Shown piece after piece: positions 1-7,677 of a DNA stretch of 19,846 bases. The notes under the pieces were generated by a model. That model saw only the letters and a program-made list of their open reading frames with translations, was not told the DNA's origin and made no database searches. Source of the stretch: Blastocatellia bacterium (lineage in GTDB: Bacteria; Acidobacteriota; Blastocatellia; Chloracidobacteriales; JADJPF01); contig JAEUQL010000008.1 in NCBI GenBank assembly GCA_016789295.1, positions 2,141-21,986 of the forward strand, read 5' to 3'. Numbering within the stretch: the first letter of the stretch is position 1; every line of letters starts with the position of its first letter. A program made the translations under genes and the position numbers.

Positions 1-252
1 TTTCACTCAACTACTCGTAGTCCAATACTAACAAATCCCAAAGAGGAATATGGTGCAAGAAATGGATTAAGTTTTAAAAATCCTTTTGATCCAAAAATTG
101 AAAATTTTGTCTACAATATTGATACAAACCGTTATAAACAGGTCTGCTTCATTACAGAAAGGCAGATAAGTAGTGAAAGTCGCAATGAACTTATTCGTTG
201 TTTTTTGGAACGACAAATAAGAAAAATAAAATTTATCTCTGTGGTGCAATGA
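1..252 (+). CDS. TRSP-domain protein, C-terminal fragment (PRTase_2/TRSP family likely)
   Basis: Frame 1 is open from the window edge to a TGA at 250-252, giving 83 residues of a protein whose start lies outside. The fragment holds the motif T-R-S-P at nt 13-24, for which the TRSP domain is named, followed by GARNGLSFKNPFDP and a short helical tail. In ter-linked biosynthetic operons this domain sits C-terminal to a phosphoribosyltransferase-like domain, directly upstream of the gene type found next here. Its stop overlaps the ATG of the next gene (ATGA, 249-252), so the two are probably translationally coupled. The missing PRTase half is inferred from family knowledge and is not seen. Confidence 0.7.
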   Translation, partial: FHSTTRSPILTNPKEEYGARNGLSFKNPFDPKIENFVYNIDTNRYKQVCFITERQISSESRNELIRCFLERQIRKIKFISVVQ

Positions 253-1349
253 AAAGATATAAAGTACCTGAAAATTTTGGTAGCTATAGTAGAGAAGATG
301 TAGTTTTTTTGCTAAAAAATCTTAACGGTTTGATAGATGAGAAGAGTAATGAAGAGCGCGAAGCTGTGGTACAAAATGGTGGACACTACTCCGAAATGCT
401 CCCTGTTGAGTATTTTCCAACAGAAGAATATATAAGACTTTTTCATACTATCTTGCAAGATACAAAGGTCAAAGTAGCAGAGGCTGTTGCAGTTGTTGCT
501 GAAATAATTAAAGAGAAAAGATCTAGTAATCTTGTTTTAGCATCTCTAGCACGAGCTGGTACACCTATAGGTATTTTGATAAAACGCTATATTCAAGCCA
601 AGTATGGCATAACACTGCCACATTACAGCATTTCGATAATCCGTGGAAAAGGTATAGATAAAAATGCTTTACGATTTATTTTACAGACTCACCCAGATGC
701 TGATATACAATTCATAGATGGGTGGACTGGAAAAGGTTCTATCAAAACTACACTCGAAGCAGCTCTAAAAGATTTCTACCACAGTGACGCAATAGAACTT
801 GATCCAACACTTGCTGTTGTTGCCGATCCAGGCGAGTGCGTTCCAATATGTGGAACTAAAGAGGACTTTCTCATCCCTTCGGCTTGCTTAAATGCGACAG
901 TGTCCGGCTTGATAAGCCGCACTGTACTTCGCGATGATCTGATAGGCGAAGATGACTTTCATGGAGCAAAGTTCTACAAAGAGTGGCAACAAGATGACCT
1001 TTCAAATATGTTTATAGATACTATTACAGAATGTTTTGGTAAAACGGATGTTGATACTACAGATCTAGAACAATATGTAAATTGTATGTCTGATAAAGGA
1101 ATCAAAGAGATGAAACTGATACAAGAGAGATTTGGTATTAGTGACATCAATCGAATTAAACCAGGTGTTGGAGAGACTACACGAGTATTATTGAGACGTA
1201 TGCCTTGGAAAATACTTGTCAATTCTTTAGACAACCCAAATCTAAAGCACATAGTACTACTAGCAAAAGACCGCAATGTTCCCATAGAGATCTACAAAGA
1301 TATGGGCTATGGCTGTTGTGGACTGATAAAATCGGTAAAAGAGATATGA
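249..1349 (+). CDS. StiP/PRTase-like protein with C-terminal PELOTA-type RNA-binding domain
   Basis: This 366-residue protein starts at ATG 249, which overlaps the upstream stop. An upstream in-frame start at 198 would overlap the upstream gene more deeply and add an odd leader, so I reject it. The body matches the family annotated as 'cysteine protease StiP' but regarded as phosphoribosyltransferase-like: a GGHYSEMLP block near the N-terminus, SLARAGTPIGILIKRY, SIIRGKGID, and FIDGWTGKGSI, which resembles a PRPP-binding loop. The last ~75 residues (from IKPGVGETTRVLLRR to YGCCGLI) look like the small PELOTA_1 domain. In ter-linked operons this protein is proposed to help make a nucleoside-like metabolite; the reaction is unproven. 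The TGA at 1347-1349 overlaps the ATG of the HAD gene, continuing the coupled operon. Protease activity is doubtful. Confidence 0.8.
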   Translation: MKRYKVPENFGSYSREDVVFLLKNLNGLIDEKSNEEREAVVQNGGHYSEMLPVEYFPTEEYIRLFHTILQDTKVKVAEAVAVVAEIIKEKRSSNLVLASLARAGTPIGILIKRYIQAKYGITLPHYSISIIRGKGIDKNALRFILQTHPDADIQFIDGWTGKGSIKTTLEAALKDFYHSDAIELDPTLAVVADPGECVPICGTKEDFLIPSACLNATVSGLISRTVLRDDLIGEDDFHGAKFYKEWQQDDLSNMFIDTITECFGKTDVDTTDLEQYVNCMSDKGIKEMKLIQERFGISDINRIKPGVGETTRVLLRRMPWKILVNSLDNPNLKHIVLLAKDRNVPIEIYKDMGYGCCGLIKSVKEI

Positions 1350-2137
1350 TATTTGCTTCTGACCTTGACAGGACTTTGATCTACTCTGATGAGTTTACTT
1401 CTGCAGTAGATGTTGAGAGCCTACTTGCAGTTGAGTTGCTTGAGGGAAAAGAGATAAGCTTTATGACACATGTAGCTTTCCAACTTCTCAAGGAGCTGAG
1501 CTTAAAATGTCTATTTATTCCTATCACAACAAGAACTATAGAACAGTATAAAAGAATCTATGCTTTATCTGAATGGATTGCTCCAGAATATGCCATTGTA
1601 AGTAACGGTGGAAATGTTCTTTACAAAGGGGAAGTAGATAAACAGTGGCAAGAAAATATTGCTGCGTGTGTCAGCAAAATAGACAGCCACTTTGTAGTAG
1701 AATCGAAATTAACAGAGCTTTTTAGTAGTCGTCCAACTGTAAGTAAGGTGGTTTTTCGTGACGGTCTTTTCTGGAGTATCCATTTTCACAAACTAACAGA
1801 CGAAGATAGAGCCATAGTCTCTTATCTTGAACAGTGGAGCAGAGAAAGAGGTTGGCAGACAAACCTACAAGGTAGGAAACTTTATGTCCTACCTTATGCT
1901 GTAGACAAATGGAATGCTTTGGCTTATGTCAAAGAAAAAACTGGAGAAAGCCACATAGTAGCGGCTGGTGATGGAGAACTCGACTTTATATTTATGAAGA
2001 ATGCCTACAAGGCTTTCTGTGTTGCACACGGGGAAATTGCAAGAAGGATAGAAACTTTACCGCGTGTGCATTTAACAAAAGAACACGGAATTAAAGCTGG
2101 TGAGGAACTTTTAAGGGAAATTCTTCTAGCTATGTAA
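1346..2137 (+). CDS. HAD-superfamily hydrolase of the ter-linked biosynthetic module
   Basis: Start ATG 1346 gives 263 residues; the frame is open back to 1205 but that part lies inside the previous gene. All four HAD motifs are visible: DLDRT (nucleophile Asp6, acid Asp8), a Thr of motif II in PITTRT, the motif III Lys in YAVDKWNAL, and GDGELDF as motif IV. The large insert between motifs II and III fits a C2-capped (Cof/sucrose-phosphatase type) small-molecule phosphatase. It is probably cytosolic, as no signal is seen. Its start overlaps the PRTase stop by ATGA, so it is the third gene of the coupled operon. It likely dephosphorylates an intermediate of that pathway; the substrate is unknown. 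The stop lies only 5 bp from the convergent gene, with no terminator hairpin between them. Confidence 0.85.
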   Translation: MIFASDLDRTLIYSDEFTSAVDVESLLAVELLEGKEISFMTHVAFQLLKELSLKCLFIPITTRTIEQYKRIYALSEWIAPEYAIVSNGGNVLYKGEVDKQWQENIAACVSKIDSHFVVESKLTELFSSRPTVSKVVFRDGLFWSIHFHKLTDEDRAIVSYLEQWSRERGWQTNLQGRKLYVLPYAVDKWNALAYVKEKTGESHIVAAGDGELDFIFMKNAYKAFCVAHGEIARRIETLPRVHLTKEHGIKAGEELLREILLAM

Positions 2138-2142
2138 CCCCC

Positions 2143-2934
2143 TCATCTTTTCTTTTTGAGGTTGAAGTCCATAAAACCTGTAAGTCCTTTAAGACCAGAA
2201 GTTGCTGCAAAGCCTCCCATATTCTCCTGGTCATCACTAAACTCAGACCCATCAGCAAGCTCTACATCATCAGTAGATTCTTGCAGTTTACCGTTTTCAA
2301 TAACTTCTCCAGAAGCTGAGTCTGTAAACTGCTCATTGTATTGCTCATAAGCAATTGACTCAACAGGGTTCATCCAACTGTCAGTACTCATCCCCAACAT
2401 CTCATCACTGGTTGGTAGATCGGCTGATGCTGAAGTTGGTAGAGGTGGAAGAGTTGGTATTGGCGGTGGAACAGGTGGAAGCTTTGAAGCTTTGGGTAGA
2501 ACAGGTTCGGCTTCTTGAGAAAGCTTTGGACTTTCTTGCGAAGCTTGCACGCTTACCGGGGGGGGACTACTTGGTTCTGGAACAACACTTGTAGTATCTA
2601 TGTCCGACTCATCTACAACATCGGGAGTAGCTTCTGTAAAGAGTGCTGGAGTTGTTGCTGCTGATGAAAAATTTAAGGATGTGGGTGCAGCAACAGAAAT
2701 AGGAGGTGTTGAAACTTTATAAGATTTTTTGAATATAGTTCCAAGACGCTGCTGATAGAAAGTCTCCCACTCACGAAGAAAGCGGGCCTGAATGTCGGGT
2801 GGTAGAGTTGTATTGGTGCGCACCTGTTTGACCTTTTCAGCATATATTGTCTGTAGTGCTGCAAGAGCTTCGGACTCAATAGCCAATTCCATCTGCAACT
2901 CTTCTATAGTCTTTCTGCGATTAGGTTTTTCCAT
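2143..2934 (-). CDS. Hypothetical Pro/Ser-rich, acidic protein with helical N-terminus
   Basis: This 263-residue protein is not one I recognise. Residues 1-70 are charged and helical, possibly coiled coil (EELQMELAIESEALAALQTIYAEK region). Residues ~75-180 are low-complexity Pro/Ser/Ala/Val with runs such as SSPPPVSV and PPVPPPIPTLPPLP. Residues ~185-245 are acidic, and the chain ends in a basic LKKKR. There is no signal peptide or TM segment, so it is probably cytosolic and largely disordered. The start at 2934 fits the helical N-terminus, but I see no strong Shine-Dalgarno before it. The gene carries a run of eight C on the coding strand (G8 at 2558-2565). It is divergent from yifB (196-bp gap) and convergent with the HAD gene (5-bp gap). 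The composition suggests an adaptor or scaffold, which is inference only. Confidence 0.7.
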   Translation of the reverse strand: MEKPNRRKTIEELQMELAIESEALAALQTIYAEKVKQVRTNTTLPPDIQARFLREWETFYQQRLGTIFKKSYKVSTPPISVAAPTSLNFSSAATTPALFTEATPDVVDESDIDTTSVVPEPSSPPPVSVQASQESPKLSQEAEPVLPKASKLPPVPPPIPTLPPLPTSASADLPTSDEMLGMSTDSWMNPVESIAYEQYNEQFTDSASGEVIENGKLQESTDDVELADGSEFSDDQENMGGFAATSGLKGLTGFMDFNLKKKR

Positions 2935-3130
2935 TATTTGTAGCCTGCTGAAAGAAATATGTCTGTTGATGAGGCTACTCTAACATTTGCAGAAAATTTT
3001 GACAACACCAGCCTAGAACTCAACTGGAAACTTCCAGCATATTTTATTCCCAAAATCGACGGAAAATTTCTCGTTTCTGCGTCTATCAAAGTAATCAGTA
3101 TCAAAATCCCCTCAAATTTTAGGAGTATTT
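2935..3130. promoter_or_regulatory. Divergent intergenic region between hypothetical gene and yifB
   Basis: These 196 bp separate two outward-facing genes, so promoters for both should lie here. A TTGACA hexamer at 2999-3004 faces yifB, but no good -10 box lies 16-18 bp downstream, so I do not call a promoter position. AGGAG at 3121-3125 is a well-placed ribosome binding site for the yifB ATG at 3131. A 61-codon frame at 2959-3144 runs into yifB but lacks a ribosome site and is probably spurious. Confidence 0.4.
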
Positions 3131-4678
3131 ATGGCTTTATTTAAGACACTTACAGCAGCAGTTTATGGAATAGAGGCTTCCGTCGTAGATGTAGAGATAG
3201 ATCTACAACTACGCCATCGAGAAAATGAAGGGCAAACAACATTTACAGTAGTTGGTCTTCCTGACACGGCTGTACGCGAGAGCCGTGAACGGATCAGAGC
3301 TGCAATAGCCAATTCTGGCCTCTTTTTTCCACAAGATAGAATAACTGTAAACTTAGCACCTGCTGATGTACGCAAAGAAGGTTCTAGCTTTGACCTTTCA
3401 ATTGCAGTAGCAATTATAGGTGCTACACAAGAAAAGGCTTTTAACGTATCTAAAACAATGTTTTTAGGTGAGCTTGCTTTAGATGGACAGATACGCCCTG
3501 TAAAAGGTACTCTCCCAGCAGCCATAAAAGCTCGTTCACAAGGTTTAGAGCGTTTGATAGTTCCAATAGAAAATGCCAAAGAAGCTGCCGTAGTAGAAGA
3601 GTTGAAAGTCTATGGAGTAGCATCACTGATAGAAGTAGTCAAGTTCCTTGAAGGGCAGATCAATGTAGAACCTGTGAAATTTGATGTTAGTCATCTACTT
3701 GAGAAAGCGAACATTTACAATGTAGATTTTCAAGAAGTTAAAGGGCAGATACACACAAAAAGAGCACTTGAAGTAGCCTGTGCTGGTGGGCACAATATAC
3801 TTCTGATAGGCCCTCCTGGTTCAGGTAAAACTATGCTAGCAAAAAGAATCTCAACTATACTCCCCCCATTAACTTTTGAAGAAGCTTTGGAAGTAACTCA
3901 GGTACACAGCGTTGTAGGACTGGTCAATGGTAATGGAATGGTTTTAAGTAGACCTTTCCGTTCACCACACCACACTACCAGTAATGCTGGTCTAATCGGT
4001 GGTGGCTCAATTCCAAAACCTGGCGAAGTCTCGCTGGCACATAACGGAGTGCTCTTTCTGGATGAATTACCAGAATTTAATCGTGCAGTTCTGGAAGTAA
4101 TGCGCCAGCCTCTCGAAGATGGGCTGGTTACTATCAGTAGAGCTTCTATGTCATTAACATTTCCATCATCATTTATGTTGGTTGCTGCAATGAATCCTTG
4201 TCCGTGTGGCTATTTTGGTTCACCAACTAAGCAGTGCAGATGTACACCTCTGCAGATACAACGCTATGTCAACAAAATTTCTGGTCCACTACTGGATAGA
4301 ATAGACATACACGTAGAAGTTCCCGCAGTAAAATTCAAAGAGCTGGGAGAGACCACAAGCTCAGAAAATTCGGCTTCGATAAGAGAACGGATTGTTAACG
4401 CACGTAACCGTCAACGCGAAAGATTTAGTAGAGAAACTATCTATTCCAATGCACAGATGAACCCAAAACTGATCCGTGAGCACTGCAAAATAGATAGTGA
4501 AGCAAAAAAACTTTTAGAGCAGGCAATACAACGTCTAGGGCTATCTGCAAGAGCATATGACCGAGTGTTGAAGGTAGCTCGCACAATCGCCGATCTAGAA
4601 GCTTCTGACTGCATAACTGTTACAGAAATCTCTGAAGCTATACAGTACCGGTCTTTGGATAGAAACTACTGGACTTAA
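3131..4678 (+). CDS. yifB: YifB/ComM family Mg-chelatase-like AAA+ ATPase
   Basis: This 515-residue protein is full length for the YifB/ComM family. The order is an N-terminal LonC-like domain (~20-175), an AAA+ Mg-chelatase core with Walker A GPPGSGKT (227-234) and Walker B VLFLDE (307-312), and the Mg-chelatase C-terminal domain (~400-505). The family Cys cluster NPCPCGYFGSPTKQCRC is at 355-371. The Vibrio homologue ComM is a hexameric helicase that promotes branch migration when incoming DNA is integrated during natural transformation, so a role in recombination of transforming DNA is inferred. Start ATG 3131 follows AGGAG by 5 nt. It appears to be a single-gene unit ended by the hairpin at 4697-4732. 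No competence genes are next to it. Confidence 0.95.
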   Translation: MALFKTLTAAVYGIEASVVDVEIDLQLRHRENEGQTTFTVVGLPDTAVRESRERIRAAIANSGLFFPQDRITVNLAPADVRKEGSSFDLSIAVAIIGATQEKAFNVSKTMFLGELALDGQIRPVKGTLPAAIKARSQGLERLIVPIENAKEAAVVEELKVYGVASLIEVVKFLEGQINVEPVKFDVSHLLEKANIYNVDFQEVKGQIHTKRALEVACAGGHNILLIGPPGSGKTMLAKRISTILPPLTFEEALEVTQVHSVVGLVNGNGMVLSRPFRSPHHTTSNAGLIGGGSIPKPGEVSLAHNGVLFLDELPEFNRAVLEVMRQPLEDGLVTISRASMSLTFPSSFMLVAAMNPCPCGYFGSPTKQCRCTPLQIQRYVNKISGPLLDRIDIHVEVPAVKFKELGETTSSENSASIRERIVNARNRQRERFSRETIYSNAQMNPKLIREHCKIDSEAKKLLEQAIQRLGLSARAYDRVLKVARTIADLEASDCITVTEISEAIQYRSLDRNYWT

Positions 4679-4696
4679 TTCTAAACTGTTGTGTGA

Positions 4697-4732
4697 AAAA
4701 GCTACAGCATAAGTGCCAATGCTGTAGCTTTT
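4697..4732. terminator. Bidirectional rho-independent terminator
   Basis: A perfect 14-bp stem has arms at 4697-4710 (AAAAGCTACAGCAT) and 4719-4732 and an 8-nt loop. A short T-rich run follows on the + strand, and five T follow on the - strand. It sits between the convergent ends of yifB (4678) and the histidine kinase gene (4766) and should end both transcripts. Confidence 0.9.
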
Positions 4733-4765
4733 CTAAAACTGATAGTAGGTATAATCAATAGATTT

Positions 4766-6964
4766 TCATCTACTCCTTCTACGGATAGGATTAAGTATAC
4801 TTTCTATCACCGACAGTAGTTCGTTTGGGTCTATAGGTTTTGAAAGGTGTACTTGATAGCCGCTACTGAGTGCTCTCAGTCTATCTTGTTTTTTGGTGTA
4901 TGCAGTCAGTGCGATAGCTGGAACTTTTCCTCTTCCTCTACGACCTGATTCAAGTTCTAGATTTCTAACCTCTCTGATAAGTTCGTAGCCGTCTCTTGTT
5001 GGTAGTCCTATGTCAGAAATGATCAGATCGGGAAGTTGTTTTCTAAACAGTGCGAGAGCTTCATCGACAGAGCTTGCGTCTCTGACCTCTGCGCCAGCTT
5101 CTGCCAGTATTAGTTTCATAAAGCCAAGAGTATCAGGGTCATCGTCAACAACGACAATTTTTGTTCCTGAAAGGGATATATTGGCTTCGGGTTGTCGAAA
5201 ACTTCCCCATCTACTGCTAGTTCGGGTTATTTCTTCTTTCCAAGCTGAAATGACAGGAAAACGGACACGAAAAGTAGACCCTTTGCCTTCACCAGGACTC
5301 TCTGCACTGACATTACCTCCATGAAGCTCTACTATATGTCTAACGATTGCAAGTCCCAAGCCAAGCCCACCTTGTGTGCGTGTAATAGAGCTATCGGCTT
5401 GATAGAAACGCTTAAACAGATAAGGCATAAAATCAGGATTGATGCCTTTGCCAGTATCTTTAACAGAGATTTCTATCTGGGAATCGGCTCTTTTAACCGT
5501 TACTTCTACCGAGCCACCAGCAGGTGTAAACTTGATTGCATTTGCAACCAGATTCCAAACGACTTGTTGAAGTCGATTTGAATCACCCATAACAGGACTG
5601 AGCACTGGGTCTATTATCATCAGCATCTTTACACCCTTAGCTTCTGCTGTAGCTTTGAGAGTATCTATAGCTGCTTCGACAACAGGAAGTATTTCGGTAA
5701 CTTTCATCTCCAATGCCATTTTGCCACTAACTATTTTTGAGATATCGAGCAAGTCATCGATGATTTTGGACTGCAGTTTGGCGTTTCTTTCTATTACTGA
5801 AACGGCTTTGGAAAAGGTTTGTGGTTCCAGATCGGCACGGCTAAGAAGCTTTGCCCAACCCAAAATTGAGGTAAGAGGTGTACGCAGTTCGTGAGAGCAA
5901 GTAGCAAGGAACTCATCTTTGATACGTGAAGCTGCCTCGGCCTCTTTGCGTGCTTCTTGTTCACGAACCAGCAGACTTGCCCTTTCCTCATCAACTTTGT
6001 TTCGTTCAATGGCCATAGCAAGGACATTAGCTATCGAGCGTATAAAATTGATATCATCGGTGGTGAAATTTCTAGGTTTTAACGAATATGCTCCTAAAAC
6101 ACCAAAAGAGAATTTACTGCCGCGTATTGTGACACTGAGTCCACTAACTATTGAGTGGTCACGAAACATTTTGGGAATTTTGAAGCGTCTTTCACTGTTT
6201 ATATCTGTTATGACAACAGGTTCATCGGACAGTAATAGAAGTGTGTAGCCTGCTATCGAGTTGCTACTAACTTCCAAGCGGCTCTGGCCAACTGTCCCTT
6301 CAGTCCACCCACAACCAGCACTAACAAGCATCGATTGTCCATCTGTACTCATTTCGAGAACGTGGCCAAACTCTACATCAAGACCTTCTGCAACAAGTAG
6401 AACGGCCTCATCCATTAGTGCTTTGAGGGTTGCGCCAGCCAATGCACTCTGTCCAAGCCTGGAGACTACTGCTTGTTGTCTGGCACGTATTTTTACTATC
6501 TCTTCTGCTAATTTACGCTCACTTATATCTATAGATGAACCAATGAATCCAGTTATCTCTCCTGAGTCAATAAGAGGCATTGCATGATCGAGTATCCATC
6601 TGTACTCTCCATTGTGACGTTTGAGTCTATACTCGATGATGAAGCTGTTTCTTTTTGTAATAGCATCGTTGAGAATAGTTTTTACACGCCCTACATCTTC
6701 TATATGTATATCTTCTATCCAACCTTTGCCCATTCCAGCTTCAATGGTTTTTCCTGTAAATTCTAGCCATTGTCTATTGAGGTAAGTACAAAGTCCTTGA
6801 GAGTCTGTCATCCAGATCATCATTGGTGAGTTATCAGCTAGAATGTGAAAACGTCTTTCGCTTTCACGAAGTCCACGCCTAAGTAGCTCAAGTTCTATAT
6901 CTTCTACAGCCTCTTTCTTGGCTTGAGTTTTTACACGTTCCAATTCACTCATAGTTTTACTCAT
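4766..6964 (-). CDS. Soluble hybrid histidine kinase: PAS-GAF-HisKA-HATPase-receiver
   Basis: This 732-residue protein starts at ATG 6964; the frame extends to a GTG at 7027, but those 21 extra residues look non-domain and no ribosome site supports them. In order: a short coiled segment; PAS (~35-150, ending in the PAC signature GFIGSSIDISERK); GAF (~165-325); HisKA with SHELRTPL (phospho-acceptor His ~358); HATPase_c with NLVANAIKFT, DTGKGINP and GGLGLGLAI (~465-570); and a C-terminal receiver with VVVDDDP, phospho-acceptor Asp ~651 in SDIGLP, and a SKP Lys. No TM segment or DNA-binding domain is seen, so it probably senses a cytosolic signal and passes phosphate through its own receiver to an unlinked partner. 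It is divergent from the DUF1800/DUF1501 operon (112-bp gap). Confidence 0.92.
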   Translation of the reverse strand: MSKTMSELERVKTQAKKEAVEDIELELLRRGLRESERRFHILADNSPMMIWMTDSQGLCTYLNRQWLEFTGKTIEAGMGKGWIEDIHIEDVGRVKTILNDAITKRNSFIIEYRLKRHNGEYRWILDHAMPLIDSGEITGFIGSSIDISERKLAEEIVKIRARQQAVVSRLGQSALAGATLKALMDEAVLLVAEGLDVEFGHVLEMSTDGQSMLVSAGCGWTEGTVGQSRLEVSSNSIAGYTLLLLSDEPVVITDINSERRFKIPKMFRDHSIVSGLSVTIRGSKFSFGVLGAYSLKPRNFTTDDINFIRSIANVLAMAIERNKVDEERASLLVREQEARKEAEAASRIKDEFLATCSHELRTPLTSILGWAKLLSRADLEPQTFSKAVSVIERNAKLQSKIIDDLLDISKIVSGKMALEMKVTEILPVVEAAIDTLKATAEAKGVKMLMIIDPVLSPVMGDSNRLQQVVWNLVANAIKFTPAGGSVEVTVKRADSQIEISVKDTGKGINPDFMPYLFKRFYQADSSITRTQGGLGLGLAIVRHIVELHGGNVSAESPGEGKGSTFRVRFPVISAWKEEITRTSSRWGSFRQPEANISLSGTKIVVVDDDPDTLGFMKLILAEAGAEVRDASSVDEALALFRKQLPDLIISDIGLPTRDGYELIREVRNLELESGRRGRGKVPAIALTAYTKKQDRLRALSSGYQVHLSKPIDPNELLSVIESILNPIRRRSR

Positions 6965-7076
6965 ATTTATTACCGTGAAAATATCGAAAAAATTTTCTAT
7001 TTGTGTGAACCCTTTTCTGAAAATCACTTGTATCAGCTAATAGAAACAGCGAGAAACTTCAGTAGGAGCATAAGCC

Positions 7077-7640
7077 ATGACTATAGCCGATCTATTAGCA
7101 ATCGTAAGTGGGCTGATCCTAGTCAGCCTTGGATTTATCTCAATCTTTATAGTAATTAGAATTACCTTTCCCGAAAAAGTTAAAGAAGCGGATCAATACA
7201 TCAGTGAAAAGCCTGTCAGGACACTGCTTCGTGGCAGTCTAACTTTTCTACTGTTTTCTATCATAACAATACTATTGCTTGCTCTACCGTTTCCGCTCTT
7301 AAAGCTATTTGGTTTCATTTCGTTAATATTGGGGCTGGTCGTTACTATGTTTGGAGGTGCAGGTCTAATAAGCCATCTTTCAAAACGCTTTGACCAGCAC
7401 TTCTACGGTAAAACTACAACTAGTTTAAGATCCTATCTACTTGCTTCGTTAGCAGTCGAATTTTCGATACTATTACCGATTGTTGGTTGGTTTGCTCTTT
7501 TGCCAATGGTTTTTCTGATGATGCTTGGAGCAGGGAGCCGTGTATTGCTTGGCTTTCGCGCTAAAAAAGTAGCTCAGACTACATCATCTACTGAGACTTC
7601 ACCAACAATTGTCAAAACTACAGCAGAACTCTTTCACTAA
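7077..7640 (+). CDS. Small polytopic membrane protein (paralogue A of the operon)
   Basis: This 187-residue protein has about four to five hydrophobic segments: residues ~5-30, a pair at ~60-105, and a pair at ~125-165. A charged loop (FPEKVKEADQYISEK) follows the first segment. ATG 7077 follows AGGAG at 7064-7068. It is the first gene of a six-gene operon; DUF1800 starts 37 bp downstream. Its layout and local sequence (ALPFPLLKLFGFISLILGLV and a later LLPIVGWFALLPMVFLMMLG) match the last gene of the same operon (11393-11935), which I take to be a paralogue. I do not recognise a named family. An inner-membrane partner of the exported DUF1800/DUF1501 pair or of the anti-sigma factor is the simplest inference. 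Confidence 0.8.
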   Translation: MTIADLLAIVSGLILVSLGFISIFIVIRITFPEKVKEADQYISEKPVRTLLRGSLTFLLFSIITILLLALPFPLLKLFGFISLILGLVVTMFGGAGLISHLSKRFDQHFYGKTTTSLRSYLLASLAVEFSILLPIVGWFALLPMVFLMMLGAGSRVLLGFRAKKVAQTTSSTETSPTIVKTTAELFH

Positions 7641-7677
7641 TCTATTATGCACTAAAGAGTGACTAGAAGGAATATTT

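Noticed and set aside
2999..3004. TTGACA as the -35 box of yifB
   Set aside because: No acceptable -10 hexamer occurs 16-18 bp downstream; the match is probably chance in AT-rich DNA.
2959..3144. 61-codon frame upstream of and overlapping yifB, as a possible leader peptide
   Set aside because: It has no ribosome site and no recognisable domain, and it runs 14 bp into yifB, whose own AGGAG is well placed.
6965..7027. 21-residue N-terminal extension of the hybrid kinase from a GTG
   Set aside because: The extra residues match no domain, lack a ribosome site and would shrink the divergent regulatory region to under 50 bp.
4766..7027. Plus-strand frames inside the kinase gene and similar opposite-strand frames within fdhF, the TPR gene and DUF1800
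   Set aside because: Each lies inside a gene with clear domains and lacks motifs or ribosome sites of its own.
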